DNA of 64,000 bases. Origin: Chrysogorgia sp. JL179-B06 (Eukaryota > Cnidaria > Anthozoa > Scleralcyonacea > Chrysogorgiidae). Below are positions 10,668 through 20,440 of the stretch, piece by piece (the stretch's first letter is position 1; each line of letters begins with the position of its first letter). The notes beneath the pieces were generated by a model. That model made no database searches, was not told the origin of the DNA, and was given only the letters and a program-made list of their open reading frames with translations. The stretch lies in assembly GCA_035772405.1 (NCBI GenBank), contig JAYKKM010000168.1, positions 1,055,001-1,119,000 on the forward strand. Direction: 5' to 3'. The position numbers were made by a program, and so were the translations under genes.

Positions 10668-10983
10668 ATAAATATTAGTGACTTTCAGCTTCGTTATTTC
10701 AATTTAATGAATTGTTTGCTACTCATTCTTAAACGCAAACTCAGAACAATATTTCTGAGGCCAGGACGGGAATCGAACCCGCTACCAGATCTCCGGTTTA
10801 GCGCTCTAAGCATTGAGCTACCAGGACTCAGAACAGTTAGATGACAGAGAGAAGGCTACGTTGTTCGTACGTGCGACATACGTATTGCTAAATCTGCAGT
10901 CGGGATATGTCTGTATATCTTATTTCTATCAGATAAGTATATCAGTGACTTGTGGCTTGGTTATTTCAATTTAGTGAATTGCG
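10668..10983. repeat. Direct repeat pair enclosing a tRNA-like sequence
   Basis: The block GTTATTTCAATTTA(A/G)TGAATTG and its upstream neighbourhood occur at about 10668-10720 and again at about 10931-10983. Between them lies a tRNA-like sequence (10763-10832). The outer pair looks like an old tandem duplication; the inner short repeat ACTCAGAACA brackets the tRNA-like part. Confidence 0.55.
10763..10832 (-). repeat. tRNA-derived sequence (SINE head or tRNA pseudogene)
   Basis: The minus strand has a pol III A-box-like TGGTAGCTCAATGC, an AGAGCGC D-arm 3' side, and a B-box GGGTTCGATTCCC. The acceptor halves do not pair well and the anticodon arm is distorted, so a working tRNA is unlikely. 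The 10-bp repeat ACTCAGAACA at both sides (near 10739 and 10825) suggests insertion by retroposition. Confidence 0.55.
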
Positions 10984-10984
10984 C

Positions 10985-11245
10985 GGGAAAATTCCAAAAT
11001 TATTACCACTAATCGGCGGTACCATCAGAGACGTTATCTGGAGGTTTGGCATATCAATAGTGCCCACGCCCATTGAATCGCGATGACGATGGTCTACTAC
11101 CAGAAGCTTATTTGCATCTTGTTAATAGATACGTCATCATCGGTTCTATGAGGGTATAAGCAGGGATCCTAACTTTACAACGATCACCCCTGATGAATAT
11201 ACTAGATTGGAGTGTCGAAACGTTGGGTCATGGTCAGTAACTTTT
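10985..11245 (+). pseudogene. Penelope-like element 3' end (endonuclease tail plus ribozyme repeat)
   Basis: Plus-strand translation, with a frameshift, gives ENSKIITTNRRYHQRR, LEVWHINSAHAH and then PLNRDDDGLLPEAYLHL. These are the same blocks as in the minus-strand copy at 2935-3237 and typical of the PLE endonuclease C terminus. The hammerhead motif lies about 45 bp after the coding part. The fragment is 5'-truncated by the duplicated repeat ending near 10983. Confidence 0.65.
11180..11236 (+). ncRNA. Hammerhead ribozyme motif, PLE type (family A)
   Basis: CTGATGA at 11190-11196 is followed by stem II (ATACT with AGTGT, one G-U) and GAAA at 11217-11220. A minimal stem III ACGT with no loop follows and then H17=T. 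Stem I pairs GATCACCC upstream with GGGTCATG downstream, apart from one C-C mismatch. Every conserved core position is present. The two-base-pair stem III matches PLE hammerheads, which act best as dimers. Confidence 0.65.
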
Positions 11246-11370
11246 AAAGTTACGGCGTTCAAAAAAATTTTAAGCCAGAGTAGCGTCAAACTATGTCTGA
11301 TTTATCAACTGGTTACGTTGGAAAATTATTTGTAGATCATATGTTCAAATCACCACAAAAGTAATGAGCG

Positions 11371-11391
11371 ATATATATATATATATATATA
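11371..11391. repeat. (AT)n microsatellite
   Basis: A short TA run directly before the 49-bp hairpin. Confidence 0.9.
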
Positions 11392-11506
11392 TAGATTTTC
11401 GCTTACCTCAAAACTGGTCTGCTACAACTTGTTTCATCTGTAAAAAGAATTTTCAGGCAGATGAAACAAGTTGTAGCAGACCAGTTTTGAGGTAAGCGAA
11501 AATCTA
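11392..11506. repeat. Perfect 49-bp-stem hairpin
   Basis: TAGATTTTCGCTTACCTC at 11392 begins an arm of 49 bases whose exact complement runs 11458-11506; the loop is 17 bases. Downstream at 11511-11545 are TTGCTCTAACTATATG and TTGAGCACTCT, also found in altered form beside the ribozyme-like repeats at 22.2 kb and 25.7 kb. The GATGAAAC...GTAGCAG part of the stem resembles the GAAAC half of those ribozymes. This suggests a rearranged member of the same family. Confidence 0.85.
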
Positions 11507-11567
11507 TTATTTGCTCTAACTATATGTTGTTGAGCACTCTTTGCATTTCGTAGACCAAAGCCTACAC

Positions 11568-11815
<248 letters not shown>

Positions 11816-11834
11816 GGATTATGTGATATGACAC

Positions 11835-12189
11835 AAAGACGTTGATTGTGAGGATAAGAAATAAATTCTAGTGGTTTTACATGTTTACTTACTCGTGATC
11901 CTGCTTGTTCTTATCAACTATGTAAAATATACATTTTTCATCAGTTAAGTCCATGTGTTCTAATTTTACGTAACTTATTGTCTGACATCTTTGACCGCTT
12001 AAAAGGCATAAAGAAAGGTCAAACGAAGACTAAGGTTTTTTAACTCAAGCTCTGCATGCACTAATGGCTGCTTACATGCAAGTAATCTAGCACAATACCC
12101 ACATCCCAGATAGATTGATATCTTGGGAATAATGGTTTAAGTTCATAAAGACCCTTCATAAATCGTTTAACAGTAATGGACCAAATGGG
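11835..12189. other. No recognisable feature
   Basis: Unique AT-rich sequence between the (TA)n tract and the LINE tail. I see no gene or repeat in it. Confidence 0.5.
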
Positions 12190-15100
12190 ACATTAACATC
12201 ATGTAATTGTAGTAATGTAATGTAAATGTAATGTAATGTATGTAATGTAAATTTATTCTTTTACGAGGAAAGCCCCATTCACCAATAAGTGCTTTTCATG
12301 GGGGTCCTCAAAACTATAGAATATAACTTACAAGTAAATTAAAATAGTTAAGATAATTACAATGTTACGAATTCTAGGTTAAATTAAAATTACTTAAAAT
12401 ATACATATTTGAATTTAGAATAACTAAAAGTATGATCAATGTTAAAATTGCAATCGTTCCACTCGGTAATAAAAAAACAACTGGATTTTTGCATACCCCA
12501 GTTCGTTTTACAAGCAGGTACCCTAAATTGATCCCGCTGGCGTGTATTATGGTCATGAATATCACATCCACGCAAATTTTGAAATTGATGTAAATTTCCT
12601 TCTTGGTACATCGAGTTAAAAACAAAACTGCATCGATGAAATTTACGCCGCTCACAAAGTGGTTTCCAGTTTAATAGTTTCAAGGCTTCAGAACTGGATG
12701 ATCTTTTCGGAAGATCAAGGATTAGTTTTGCTCCTTTGTTCTGTAATAATTGTAGAATATTCATTAGGGTCTTATTGTTTCTATCGCCCCATGTTAGATC
12801 TCCATAATCGAATAAAGGGAGAATAAGAGTGTTAAAAATAGTTTTCCTATGAAATTGTGGTAAGAGATGCTTTATACGGTGCAGCATACCAAGTCTCTGC
12901 GTAATTTTTTTGCGAAGAACTTCAATATGATCCACCCAAGATAGGTTTTCATTTATAATCACTCCAAGATATTTATATGAAGGAACTTGTGAGAGCTCAT
13001 CTTCTTCAACATGAAGCGATATTTTACCAAAAGAATTTAATCGCTTTGATCCTCCAATAATCATAAATTTTGATTTTAATATGTTAAGAGTTAACTTATG
13101 TTTGTTAAGCCAATCTTTTACGCGAGCTAGGTCTTGATTTAATAATTCTTGAAGCTTGCAAGCTGTGGGAGCTGTAGTGTACATCACAGTATCATCAGCA
13201 AAGAGTAATGTTTTACTATGATTTATTGTTTCTGGTAAATCATTAACATAAACCATGAACAACAAGGGCCCCAACACTGAACCTTGAGGAACTCCAACAT
13301 TTACTGTTCTGGGCGACGAGATAGCATTCCCGAGAACCGTTCGCTGCAAACGATTTTTAAGATACGATTTAAACCATAACTGTGCATGGGAGTCAATACC
13401 ATAGGCTGCTAATTTCTTAAGGAGAATAGTATGGTCTATCGTATCAAACGCCTTTTTTAAATCAAGGTATACGGCTCCGGTAACTTTACTTTTATCCATA
13501 TTGTCAAGGATGTCATCGCACAAATGCAACAAAGCATTGGCTGTCGATAGTGATCGTCGGAACCCATATTGACATGGATAAAGAAGGTTATGATTTTGCA
13601 AAAAATCGTACAGCTGAAAATGGATTGCGCGTTCAAAAATTTTACTCACTGTCGGTAGAATTGATATAGGTCGATAATTATCACAGCTACTTGTGTCACC
13701 GCCTTTATGAAGAGCTCTAATCTTGGCTGATTTCCAATTGCTTGGAAAACACTGCTGTTGAATAGACATGTTAAACAGACTCTGGAATACGGGAGCCATT
13801 ACTTCGGTTGCATCTTTTAAGAGTCTAGCACTCACTTTGTCAAGACCAGTCGCTTTATTCGTCTTCAACTTCTGTAATTGATTCTTAATAAATTCAATGC
13901 TGACACCGTCAAGTGAGAAAATGGCATCGGTTTTCGTTATAAATAAATGTTGTGATCCTTGTGCAGAAAAACATTTGGCTAATCTCTTGCCAATTGCGGC
14001 AAAGTGATTATTTAGAAGATCAACAATTTGCTTAGGGCTGGTATAAAGCTTTTTGGTTTTTTTACAGGTGATTCCAGCAATATCAGTCAGCTTTTTTGAA
14101 GGTAGTACTTGTTTAAGGCTTTTCCACATTCGGTTTCCATCAGATTTGCTTTCCTCAATTAATTTGCAAAAATATTCTGATTTTACGCGACGATCCTCTC
14201 GATTTGCATAATTTCGAATTTTTTTATACATTTGCCAGTGGTATGAGCTATTTGATTGACGTGCTTTACGTAGATGGTAATCGCGATCACGACGTAATTC
14301 TAGTAGTTTATTGTTAGTCCAAGGTGCATTGTACCCTTTTATTCTTTTCTTTTTTATGGGTGCGTGTTGGTCAGCAATCTCACAAAAGAGCTTTTCCCAA
14401 AGGAAAACAGCATCGTCAATTGATTCAACTGAATTAATTATATCCCAGGGGACATTTCTTAAGTCAGATAGAAATTTCTCCTTATTGTAGTTTTTAAATG
14501 ATCTTGATTCTACCGTCCGTGGGGGAAACTTTCGAACACCACTTTTAAAAACACAGACAACAAAACTATGGTCACTGATAGAGTTTGAAATGACTTCAGT
14601 TTGGACAACTCTGTGTCTGTTATTTACACAAATCAGATCAATAAGAGTTCTTGAGATTTCACATACTCTTGTTGGTGTATCTATTATCTGTTCAAGATCA
14701 TTTGCCAACAAAAAAGAGCAAAACTTTTGGCGATTTCCACCAGTCTTTGATCTAGTACACATGTCGATATTAAAATCTCCCAAAAGGGCAATTTCATACC
14801 TTGTCAAATCGAGATCCTGCAGACTGTTTTCGATTTCAGTAATAAAAATATTCAGGTCTGCATCAGGTGGTCTGTAGAAATTGCCAATGAGTAAAGGTTT
14901 GCTCTTTGGACGCATTATTTCGATCCAGATAGCTTCCGCAGATGTGCTCGTTAGTTCATCTCTCACCTTGAAATTTATCCCACTTTTCACATAAACAACC
15001 AAGCCTCCACCTTGAGTTTTAGAGGAACTCTGACGATCTCTTCGAATTACCGAATAATCCTGAAGAAAAATCTCTTCATCGAGAACATTTGCCGTTAACC

Positions 15101-15800
15101 ATGTTTCAGAAATCCCAATCACATCTAGTTGTAAACCATAAATAAAGTCTTTAATTTGATCAAGCTTGTTGTAAAGTCGATTTACATTCAGGTGACCGAC
15201 CTTTAGACCACGAAGCAATTTTGGCATACTTTCAGTAAAGGAATCACATTGAGGCCGAATAGTCTCGCTTGAACTTTGAGAACTATCAAATCCCGGGAAC
15301 AAGCACCTATGACAAGACCAATTTGCACTAGGTCTACACATATCAAAATATTCCTTTGCTTTGATTTCCACACATTTTGCATGGTACCAAGAGTCACATT
15401 CGTCACATTGAATTGCCTTTTGATTGAGTCGACAAGATTTAGAGCACATGGAGCAAGGATCCTTCACTGGACCAGGATTGAGGTTGACATCATTTGCCAA
15501 AAGTATCAAGAACGATGCAGAAAAGAACATCTTGGTTAAATAAATACCAGCTTTAACTTTCAAATTCGAAGGAACTTTGGATTTCTTAGCGTGACGAGGC
15601 AATCCACAATTACGACTTGGATAAGTCTTTACATGTAAGCAACAAGCAACAAAATACGAGTTGACAATGTTATTTGAACATTTTGTTGGAGTTTGGTATA
15701 GTATCACAGAGCTCATGAGCCATAAAATGAACAAGGACCTAATCATCGATGAAAGACACCCGACCGCCAGAGAAGATAAGGTACTTCTGGCTGTATTGAT
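12190..15800 (-). mobile_element. CR1-like non-LTR retrotransposon, near complete
   Basis: A minus-strand LINE with one long ORF and a short 3' UTR. It ends in an ATTAC/ATGTA-type short tandem tail (about 12205-12250 on the plus strand: TAATGTAATGTAAATG...). A short terminal tandem repeat instead of a poly(A) tail is characteristic of CR1-group elements. The 5' border is uncertain, because sequence upstream of the ORF to about 15800 shows no boundary I can place. No TSD was found. Confidence 0.75.
12390..15746 (-). CDS. CR1-like LINE polyprotein: 2A-like motif, PHD finger, AP endonuclease, reverse transcriptase
   Basis: An uninterrupted 1118-codon frame. The N terminus has hydrophobic stretches and, at residues 86-93, DVNLNPGP, which matches the C-terminal end of 2A ribosome-skipping peptides except N for E. 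A C4HC3 PHD-type finger follows: C98, C101, C114, C117, H122, C125, C145, C148. Then an APE-type endonuclease (about 183-396): HLNVN, GISETWL (E214), LLGDFNID, SDHS (392-393). Then a reverse transcriptase (about 630-960): YRPISILP, QYGFR, LDLKKAFDTIDH (D762), GVPQGSVLGP and FADD (849-852). All catalytic motifs are present, so recent activity is possible. Translation may begin further in; residue 1 is simply the first Met of the frame. It copies its own RNA into target DNA by target-primed reverse transcription. Confidence 0.93.
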   Translation of the reverse strand: MIRSLFILWLMSSVILYQTPTKCSNNIVNSYFVACCLHVKTYPSRNCGLPRHAKKSKVPSNLKVKAGIYLTKMFFSASFLILLANDVNLNPGPVKDPCSMCSKSCRLNQKAIQCDECDSWYHAKCVEIKAKEYFDMCRPSANWSCHRCLFPGFDSSQSSSETIRPQCDSFTESMPKLLRGLKVGHLNVNRLYNKLDQIKDFIYGLQLDVIGISETWLTANVLDEEIFLQDYSVIRRDRQSSSKTQGGGLVVYVKSGINFKVRDELTSTSAEAIWIEIMRPKSKPLLIGNFYRPPDADLNIFITEIENSLQDLDLTRYEIALLGDFNIDMCTRSKTGGNRQKFCSFLLANDLEQIIDTPTRVCEISRTLIDLICVNNRHRVVQTEVISNSISDHSFVVCVFKSGVRKFPPRTVESRSFKNYNKEKFLSDLRNVPWDIINSVESIDDAVFLWEKLFCEIADQHAPIKKKRIKGYNAPWTNNKLLELRRDRDYHLRKARQSNSSYHWQMYKKIRNYANREDRRVKSEYFCKLIEESKSDGNRMWKSLKQVLPSKKLTDIAGITCKKTKKLYTSPKQIVDLLNNHFAAIGKRLAKCFSAQGSQHLFITKTDAIFSLDGVSIEFIKNQLQKLKTNKATGLDKVSARLLKDATEVMAPVFQSLFNMSIQQQCFPSNWKSAKIRALHKGGDTSSCDNYRPISILPTVSKIFERAIHFQLYDFLQNHNLLYPCQYGFRRSLSTANALLHLCDDILDNMDKSKVTGAVYLDLKKAFDTIDHTILLKKLAAYGIDSHAQLWFKSYLKNRLQRTVLGNAISSPRTVNVGVPQGSVLGPLLFMVYVNDLPETINHSKTLLFADDTVMYTTAPTACKLQELLNQDLARVKDWLNKHKLTLNILKSKFMIIGGSKRLNSFGKISLHVEEDELSQVPSYKYLGVIINENLSWVDHIEVLRKKITQRLGMLHRIKHLLPQFHRKTIFNTLILPLFDYGDLTWGDRNNKTLMNILQLLQNKGAKLILDLPKRSSSSEALKLLNWKPLCERRKFHRCSFVFNSMYQEGNLHQFQNLRGCDIHDHNTRQRDQFRVPACKTNWGMQKSSCFFITEWNDCNFNIDHTFSYSKFKYVYFK

Positions 15801-15825
15801 TGAACTATAGATAAACCAGATTTAT

Positions 15826-17229
15826 ATAACATAGACTAGAAATACGTTATACGCAACACCCCTCACCCGCTTACTGTTTGAAACTTTTATAGCGTAGTTG
15901 CTAATTTACTATTGTAATGCAGTACTGTAGTTCTTTTACTTGAATTAGGTATTAGCCCATTTATTTGCAAAACTGAATAGATTTGCAGTGGACAATATCT
16001 CTGAGAGCTTTGTGTTGTTTGAATTTAATTCTTCCATAGGACATCAAACTAAATAGCCTAAACGTTTTAAATTTTTGGGTGCACTGAACAGAATAGTGGG
16101 GAAGTTTACTGCTGTTTCTACCATACATCACTAAGAAAGAAATTACAGTACTTGTCTCACACTATTGATGATTCATCAAGGCCGGCGAGAGCAAAACCCG
16201 GGCCCCAGGACTGACATGTGTACCCCCTAATAACTCTTAATATCATGCGTAAGCCAAATCCAATAATTGTTTTATTATACTTTTTTGTTCAAGATAGTCT
16301 TACTAAAACTATACAAACAAAGAATGAAGGAAGAAAGTGCATCCTCTTTATTATTCAAATGTCTAGGGGTGCATATAGTGCAAATGTATAGGCGTCAATT
16401 TGGTTTTAATAAGACATATTATGGATTCTAACATTTCCTAAGTCTGCACATGAAACTAATCGGTTAATAGAAACCCTACGATTGGTAGCATATGCTAGTT
16501 AAGAAATGTCTTGAAGGCATTTTACCAACTTTCAAGTTATAATTAGTTTTTGTAACATATATTGTACATATATATGAATATGTGTAATAAATTTATATTT
16601 GTAATAAATAATAATTGTAATTTGTTAGGAAACAGGACCCCATCAATACCTGTGTTAGCATTGAACAGGCTATGCTGTATTAATTTTATTGTATTATACT
16701 AATGTTATTTTTATTATTATTAATAAATAATGCCTAAACTTTTCCCAATCCCAGAGTGTTTTTTTTTAAAAAAAATTTTTACAAACCTCTTATTCTGCTG
16801 GAAAACCTCTATTGCTTTCATAATATTAAATGCACATATATAACCTATATTCAGGATGACATATGTCTTTTTAACCCCGGCCCATTTCAATGTTGATTTC
16901 TACACAGAAAATTGAACCAAAAGTGGTTTCTTGCAATTATAGGAACAACATTGCACAGCGGGGCAGGGGATTTTTCTTGTTAAAGTGGTAAAATATCTAA
17001 TTCAAGTGTGGATGATCTAGCTGACATAGTACTCGCTAGTTGTTCAATCCCTAACAATTTCTGCAGACATAGTGTCAACATACCCATGTCAATATAATCC
17101 AATATAAGCTGTATTTTACATTGTAAGCCTAGGACCAGCATTGTCCAAGCCTATCCACAGACACAATATTAAACTTGTGACCACTAGGTATTTACTGTAG
17201 GCCTAACATGTTCCATATGGACATTCAAC
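15826..17229. other. Dispersed repeat copy 3, then non-coding DNA
   Basis: 15826-15975 is the third copy of the dispersed repeat: ACTAGAAATACG, CCCCTCACCCGCTTACTG, TTTGAAACTTTTATAGCGT and TATTTGCAAAA. The remainder, to 17229, is AT-rich with no coding signal I recognise. It includes a low-complexity stretch (TTATTTTTATTATTATT) around 16700. Confidence 0.45.
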
Positions 17230-17280
17230 AGACATTCAACGTTTCGAGCGAAAGCCCTTCGTCACTCAAGTCACAAGACA
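17230..17280 (-). ncRNA. Decayed hammerhead-like motif (PLE terminal repeat)
   Basis: The minus strand reads GTGACGA (complement of 17259-17265), then AGGGCTTTCGCTC and GAAACGTT. The GAAACG part and stem II are recognisable, but core C3 is G, so it is probably inactive. A more decayed relative, AGGGCTTTCGCTCGAAAT, occurs at 38637-38654. No PLE protein lies next to it. Confidence 0.4.
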
Positions 17281-18189
17281 ATCAAATAATTTATACTGTA
17301 ATAAACGATAAAGTAGTGAAGGCAGTGGCTATTCGCACGCGGTAGCAGTAAGGCGGTAGTCTTTTACAATTCAACGAAATGCTAATCCTAATATCACCAA
17401 ATTACTAACCCTAACCAAATTACTAACCCTAACCAAAAAACTATTTGAAAAGGCATCATATAAATAATGTTTATCGAACTCGACCGGAAATCGCGGGTTG
17501 GGAACGAACGCCTTGTTTATATCTCCTGTCTTACAAATGTATAGACATTTAAAAGTTCAAATAAAAGGGCCTTCGCTCAACACACAATTTATTTACCTGT
17601 ATTCGTGTCCGAGCAAAGTATCCATAGGCATAGATGAATATTTCAAAATAAAACTTGCTTGTCCGTCAACACTACATTCTACAGTTTCGGCATGACATCA
17701 GTGTTTGTTCAAAACAAACATTACTGCATCCGCTGATTTTGTGCGGAATATGGCTAGTTTTGATGTAATTATATCTGTTTATATCTTTTGTCGCTCTCCT
17801 TTTTTCCGTAGTCTTTCGACCTTTTGCTCCTCGGTTTCAACTCGGTTTTGCTCTTGCCGCCTCGAACGCCTTCCTCTTCCGCTCCTCTTAGCAATAAATT
17901 ATTTTCAAACTCACTTTTTTCAAAAAACTATATCCTTTTGGATAAAAATACCTTTGAATACCGTTTCAATTTTTGCTAAATTTACCAGTGCTAAATTTTC
18001 CGATGCCGCGCGTCCTCCGGCCGTTGATGCATGTAAATATATAAATAAACTCCATTCTACTCTGCCCACCCTGCAAGCATCCCCGTCATGATAAGGGACT
18101 AAACGCCGGTCGATATTAGCACCCTCGCATCAACTGCTACACTTGGAGGTGGAGATGTGACATCACAATTTCTCTGCTTGCAGAAATGT
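17281..18189. other. Non-coding; telomere-like tract and a basic-rich minus-strand remnant
   Basis: 17390-17440 holds repeated CTAACCCTAACC-like units separated by AAATTA; they are too few and irregular to be a telomere. On the minus strand about 17800-17900 encodes a charged stretch (RVETEEQKVERLRKKGERQK) in a broken frame, like the basic-acidic repeats seen in some transposon proteins; I cannot name it. 18085-18133 matches 37801-37840 in inverse orientation (GGGACTAAACGCCGGTCG block). Confidence 0.4.
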
Positions 18190-20440
18190 CACCACTTCTT
18201 AACACAAGATTCTGCCAAGTTCTGCTATAGCTTTTTTTGATATAGACATATAAGCATTAACATCTCCTTGTGACACTTTAAGTGCCTGAATTTTATCTTT
18301 CTCTAGATATTTGTAATACAATGCACCATACATAACTGCAGGTAAACTAGCAACAAAACATCCAATAAGTTGAGCAACCTGACGAATTTTAATATGATAT
18401 GCCTTGCTGTCTAAGATACATTTAATCAATCTCAGTATTCGAATAACGTTTTCTGCAGTTAATCTAATAGTCATATGAGTTAATAACAAAACCTAAAATC
18501 ACAATTTGCTGTGTAGGGACAAATACTGATTTGTTTGGATGGGGTATAAAACCAATAGTATCAAATATTTTCACAGTATTGACTACATTGGTGACACATG
18601 CATCATATGTGCCATCCTGCAAAAATCATCAATGTAGCCACTTATAATATGGTTCAACAAACGGATGTGTGCTAAGATTGGTTTCATTACTTTTGTAAAT
18701 TTTCTAGGACATATAGACAAACCATTTGGGAAAATTGTATATTGAAAACGTTTTCCTTGGTAGGAAAATCGTAGGTGTTTCTGGTAAGCGGGATGAATTC
18801 TTACACTGTAATATGCATTTTTTATATCAATTGTTGCCATCCAGCAACAATTATCAGATCTAATATGGTATTAATTGTCTCCATCTTAAAATGATAGTTT
18901 TCAATATAACAATTTAGTTTTTTCAGGTTTAAAATTAAGCGTACACCACCATCCTTTTTTGGTACTGTGAATATTGGGGAAATAAATTCCCATGGTTCAT
19001 GATTACACTCGATTATTACCAAGGGTGGGTAGTAGCGAAGTAGTTGTAGTTCGCTACTGTAGCGAACTACAATTTTTAAGTAGCGAGTAGTTTTTGACTA
19101 CATTTTTTCAGTAGCGAAGTAGTTGATTACTTTCTTTTTTTTTTACAACAATCGCTTTTCGCTACTTTTCGAATTTGTCATCAGTCAAAGTCAGTCAGCA
19201 CAACAGACTGAACATGCCGTATAGTCTTGGCGCCTGAACAAAATATGATATAAAATTAAATTCTAAACTGTGCCAAGTCCCTCAATTAAATTCGCGACTC
19301 TCCCTTTGTCGGGATTATTTATTAATTATAATAACGTTGGTAAAGTGATGAAGTTATCCTTCATCCATGTCTATCCTGGTCGACTGGTCGTGAATTCACC
19401 GATTCAGGATTGAAGAAGAGTGAAGTATGGAAGAGCAACAGCACGCACCACTTGGAATATTATACCTCACAGTTAACTTGTTCAATCAGAGAGCTAGGTT
19501 TGTACCACGTACCCATGGTATTTTTCGATGAATACTATCCCAGGGAAACTCGTACATGGGGTATTTTCTCCGGTGCATGGTATTTGACCTCGAATCACCT
19601 GCTGATCACGAATGCACCTAATGATTCGAGTTCAATACCCCGCTCGTACCCAGTACATGTACATTGCCTAATTTCATTGGGCGCCAAGATGGCGGACATA
19701 ACAGAATGTGTGTAAAATTATTAAATATTTTGAGGTTAATTTTATCTGTTTTCTAGCTGTGTCTAATGTTCGGTATAATATACCAGTTATATTTATAGAC
19801 ATTCCACTCGGGGTATTCCACCAAAAATTACCCCTTGGGGTGATTCACCACATGGGGTATTTTTTTGTGGAATACCCCTCGCTCCATGCTATAACTGAGA
19901 AAAGTAGGATACTTCAATTTACAGTAGCGAAGTAGCGAAATAGTTCGCTACATTTTCGAAACAGTAGCTGTAGTCAGTAGCGAGCTGACTACTATTTTTT
20001 AAAGTAGTCAACCCACCCTTGATTATTACCTCTTTAGCTAAAAGATTTCTGATCTCTTTATCCACTAATTCTTTGTGAGCAATAGAAATTGAATTTGGTG
20101 GGTGTGAGATTTGAGATGGAGCAGTACATATAAAATCTATAACTTCCCCAGAAACTGTTTGCAAAATTGACATATCGTAAGTCATTGTTTCCATATATTT
20201 AGATAATTGGACACTTGTCCCCCTTTAAAATCTGTTACTTTCTTGTCAAGATATGGTTTTACGGAACTTATAACAAAATGGGGGAAATATTTTACCTGTA
20301 ATGGCATAATCTCTATTTTCTTTTGAATTTCTTCTTTGGAATTGTTTGGTCTGGTTGTGGGAAAAACGATTTGGGAATGCTTGGTTCTGGTTGCGAGATG
20401 GGGAGGATAATGTAAAAAATCTGGGTTTTTCACTTGTTGT
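18190..20440 (-). pseudogene. DIRS-like retrotransposon reverse transcriptase, interrupted
   Basis: Minus-strand segments in order: TVSGEVIDFIC, HKELVDKEIRNLLAKEV, then, beyond a nested element, WEFISPIFTVPKKDGGVRL, LNLKKLN, ENYHFKMETINTI, DIKNAYYSVRIHP, FPNGLSICPRKFTKV and GYIDDF, the catalytic block. A frameshift follows, then DACVTNVVNTVKIFDTIG and PHPNKSVFVPTQ, a stop, then KIRQVAQLIGCFVASLP, YGALYYKYLEKDK and ALKV. This order and wording is that of DIRS-type RT. RNase H beyond this point and the tyrosine recombinase are absent: the copy is truncated at about 18190. Confidence 0.8.
19012..20029. mobile_element. Non-autonomous hAT-type DNA transposon nested in the DIRS RT
   Basis: The element spans 19020-20021 (1002 bp), with terminal inverted repeats CAAGGGTGGGT and ACCCACCCTTG and an exact 8-bp target duplication ATTATTAC at 19012-19019 and 20022-20029. 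CA..G termini and an 8-bp TSD are hAT hallmarks. Subterminal regions are packed with GTAGCGAAGTAG-like motifs on both sides, as expected for hAT transposase binding sites. There is no transposase; the frame at 19410-19715 is not recognisable. The insertion falls between the DIRS LLAKEV and WEFISP blocks, so it came after the DIRS copy. Confidence 0.85.

Noticed and set aside
10763..10832. Functional tRNA gene
   Set aside because: Acceptor stem halves do not pair and the anticodon arm is irregular despite good A and B boxes.
17390..17440. Telomeric repeat
   Set aside because: Only a few irregular CTAACCC units; the same holds for 27650-27745 and 38528-38570. They are interstitial and degenerate.
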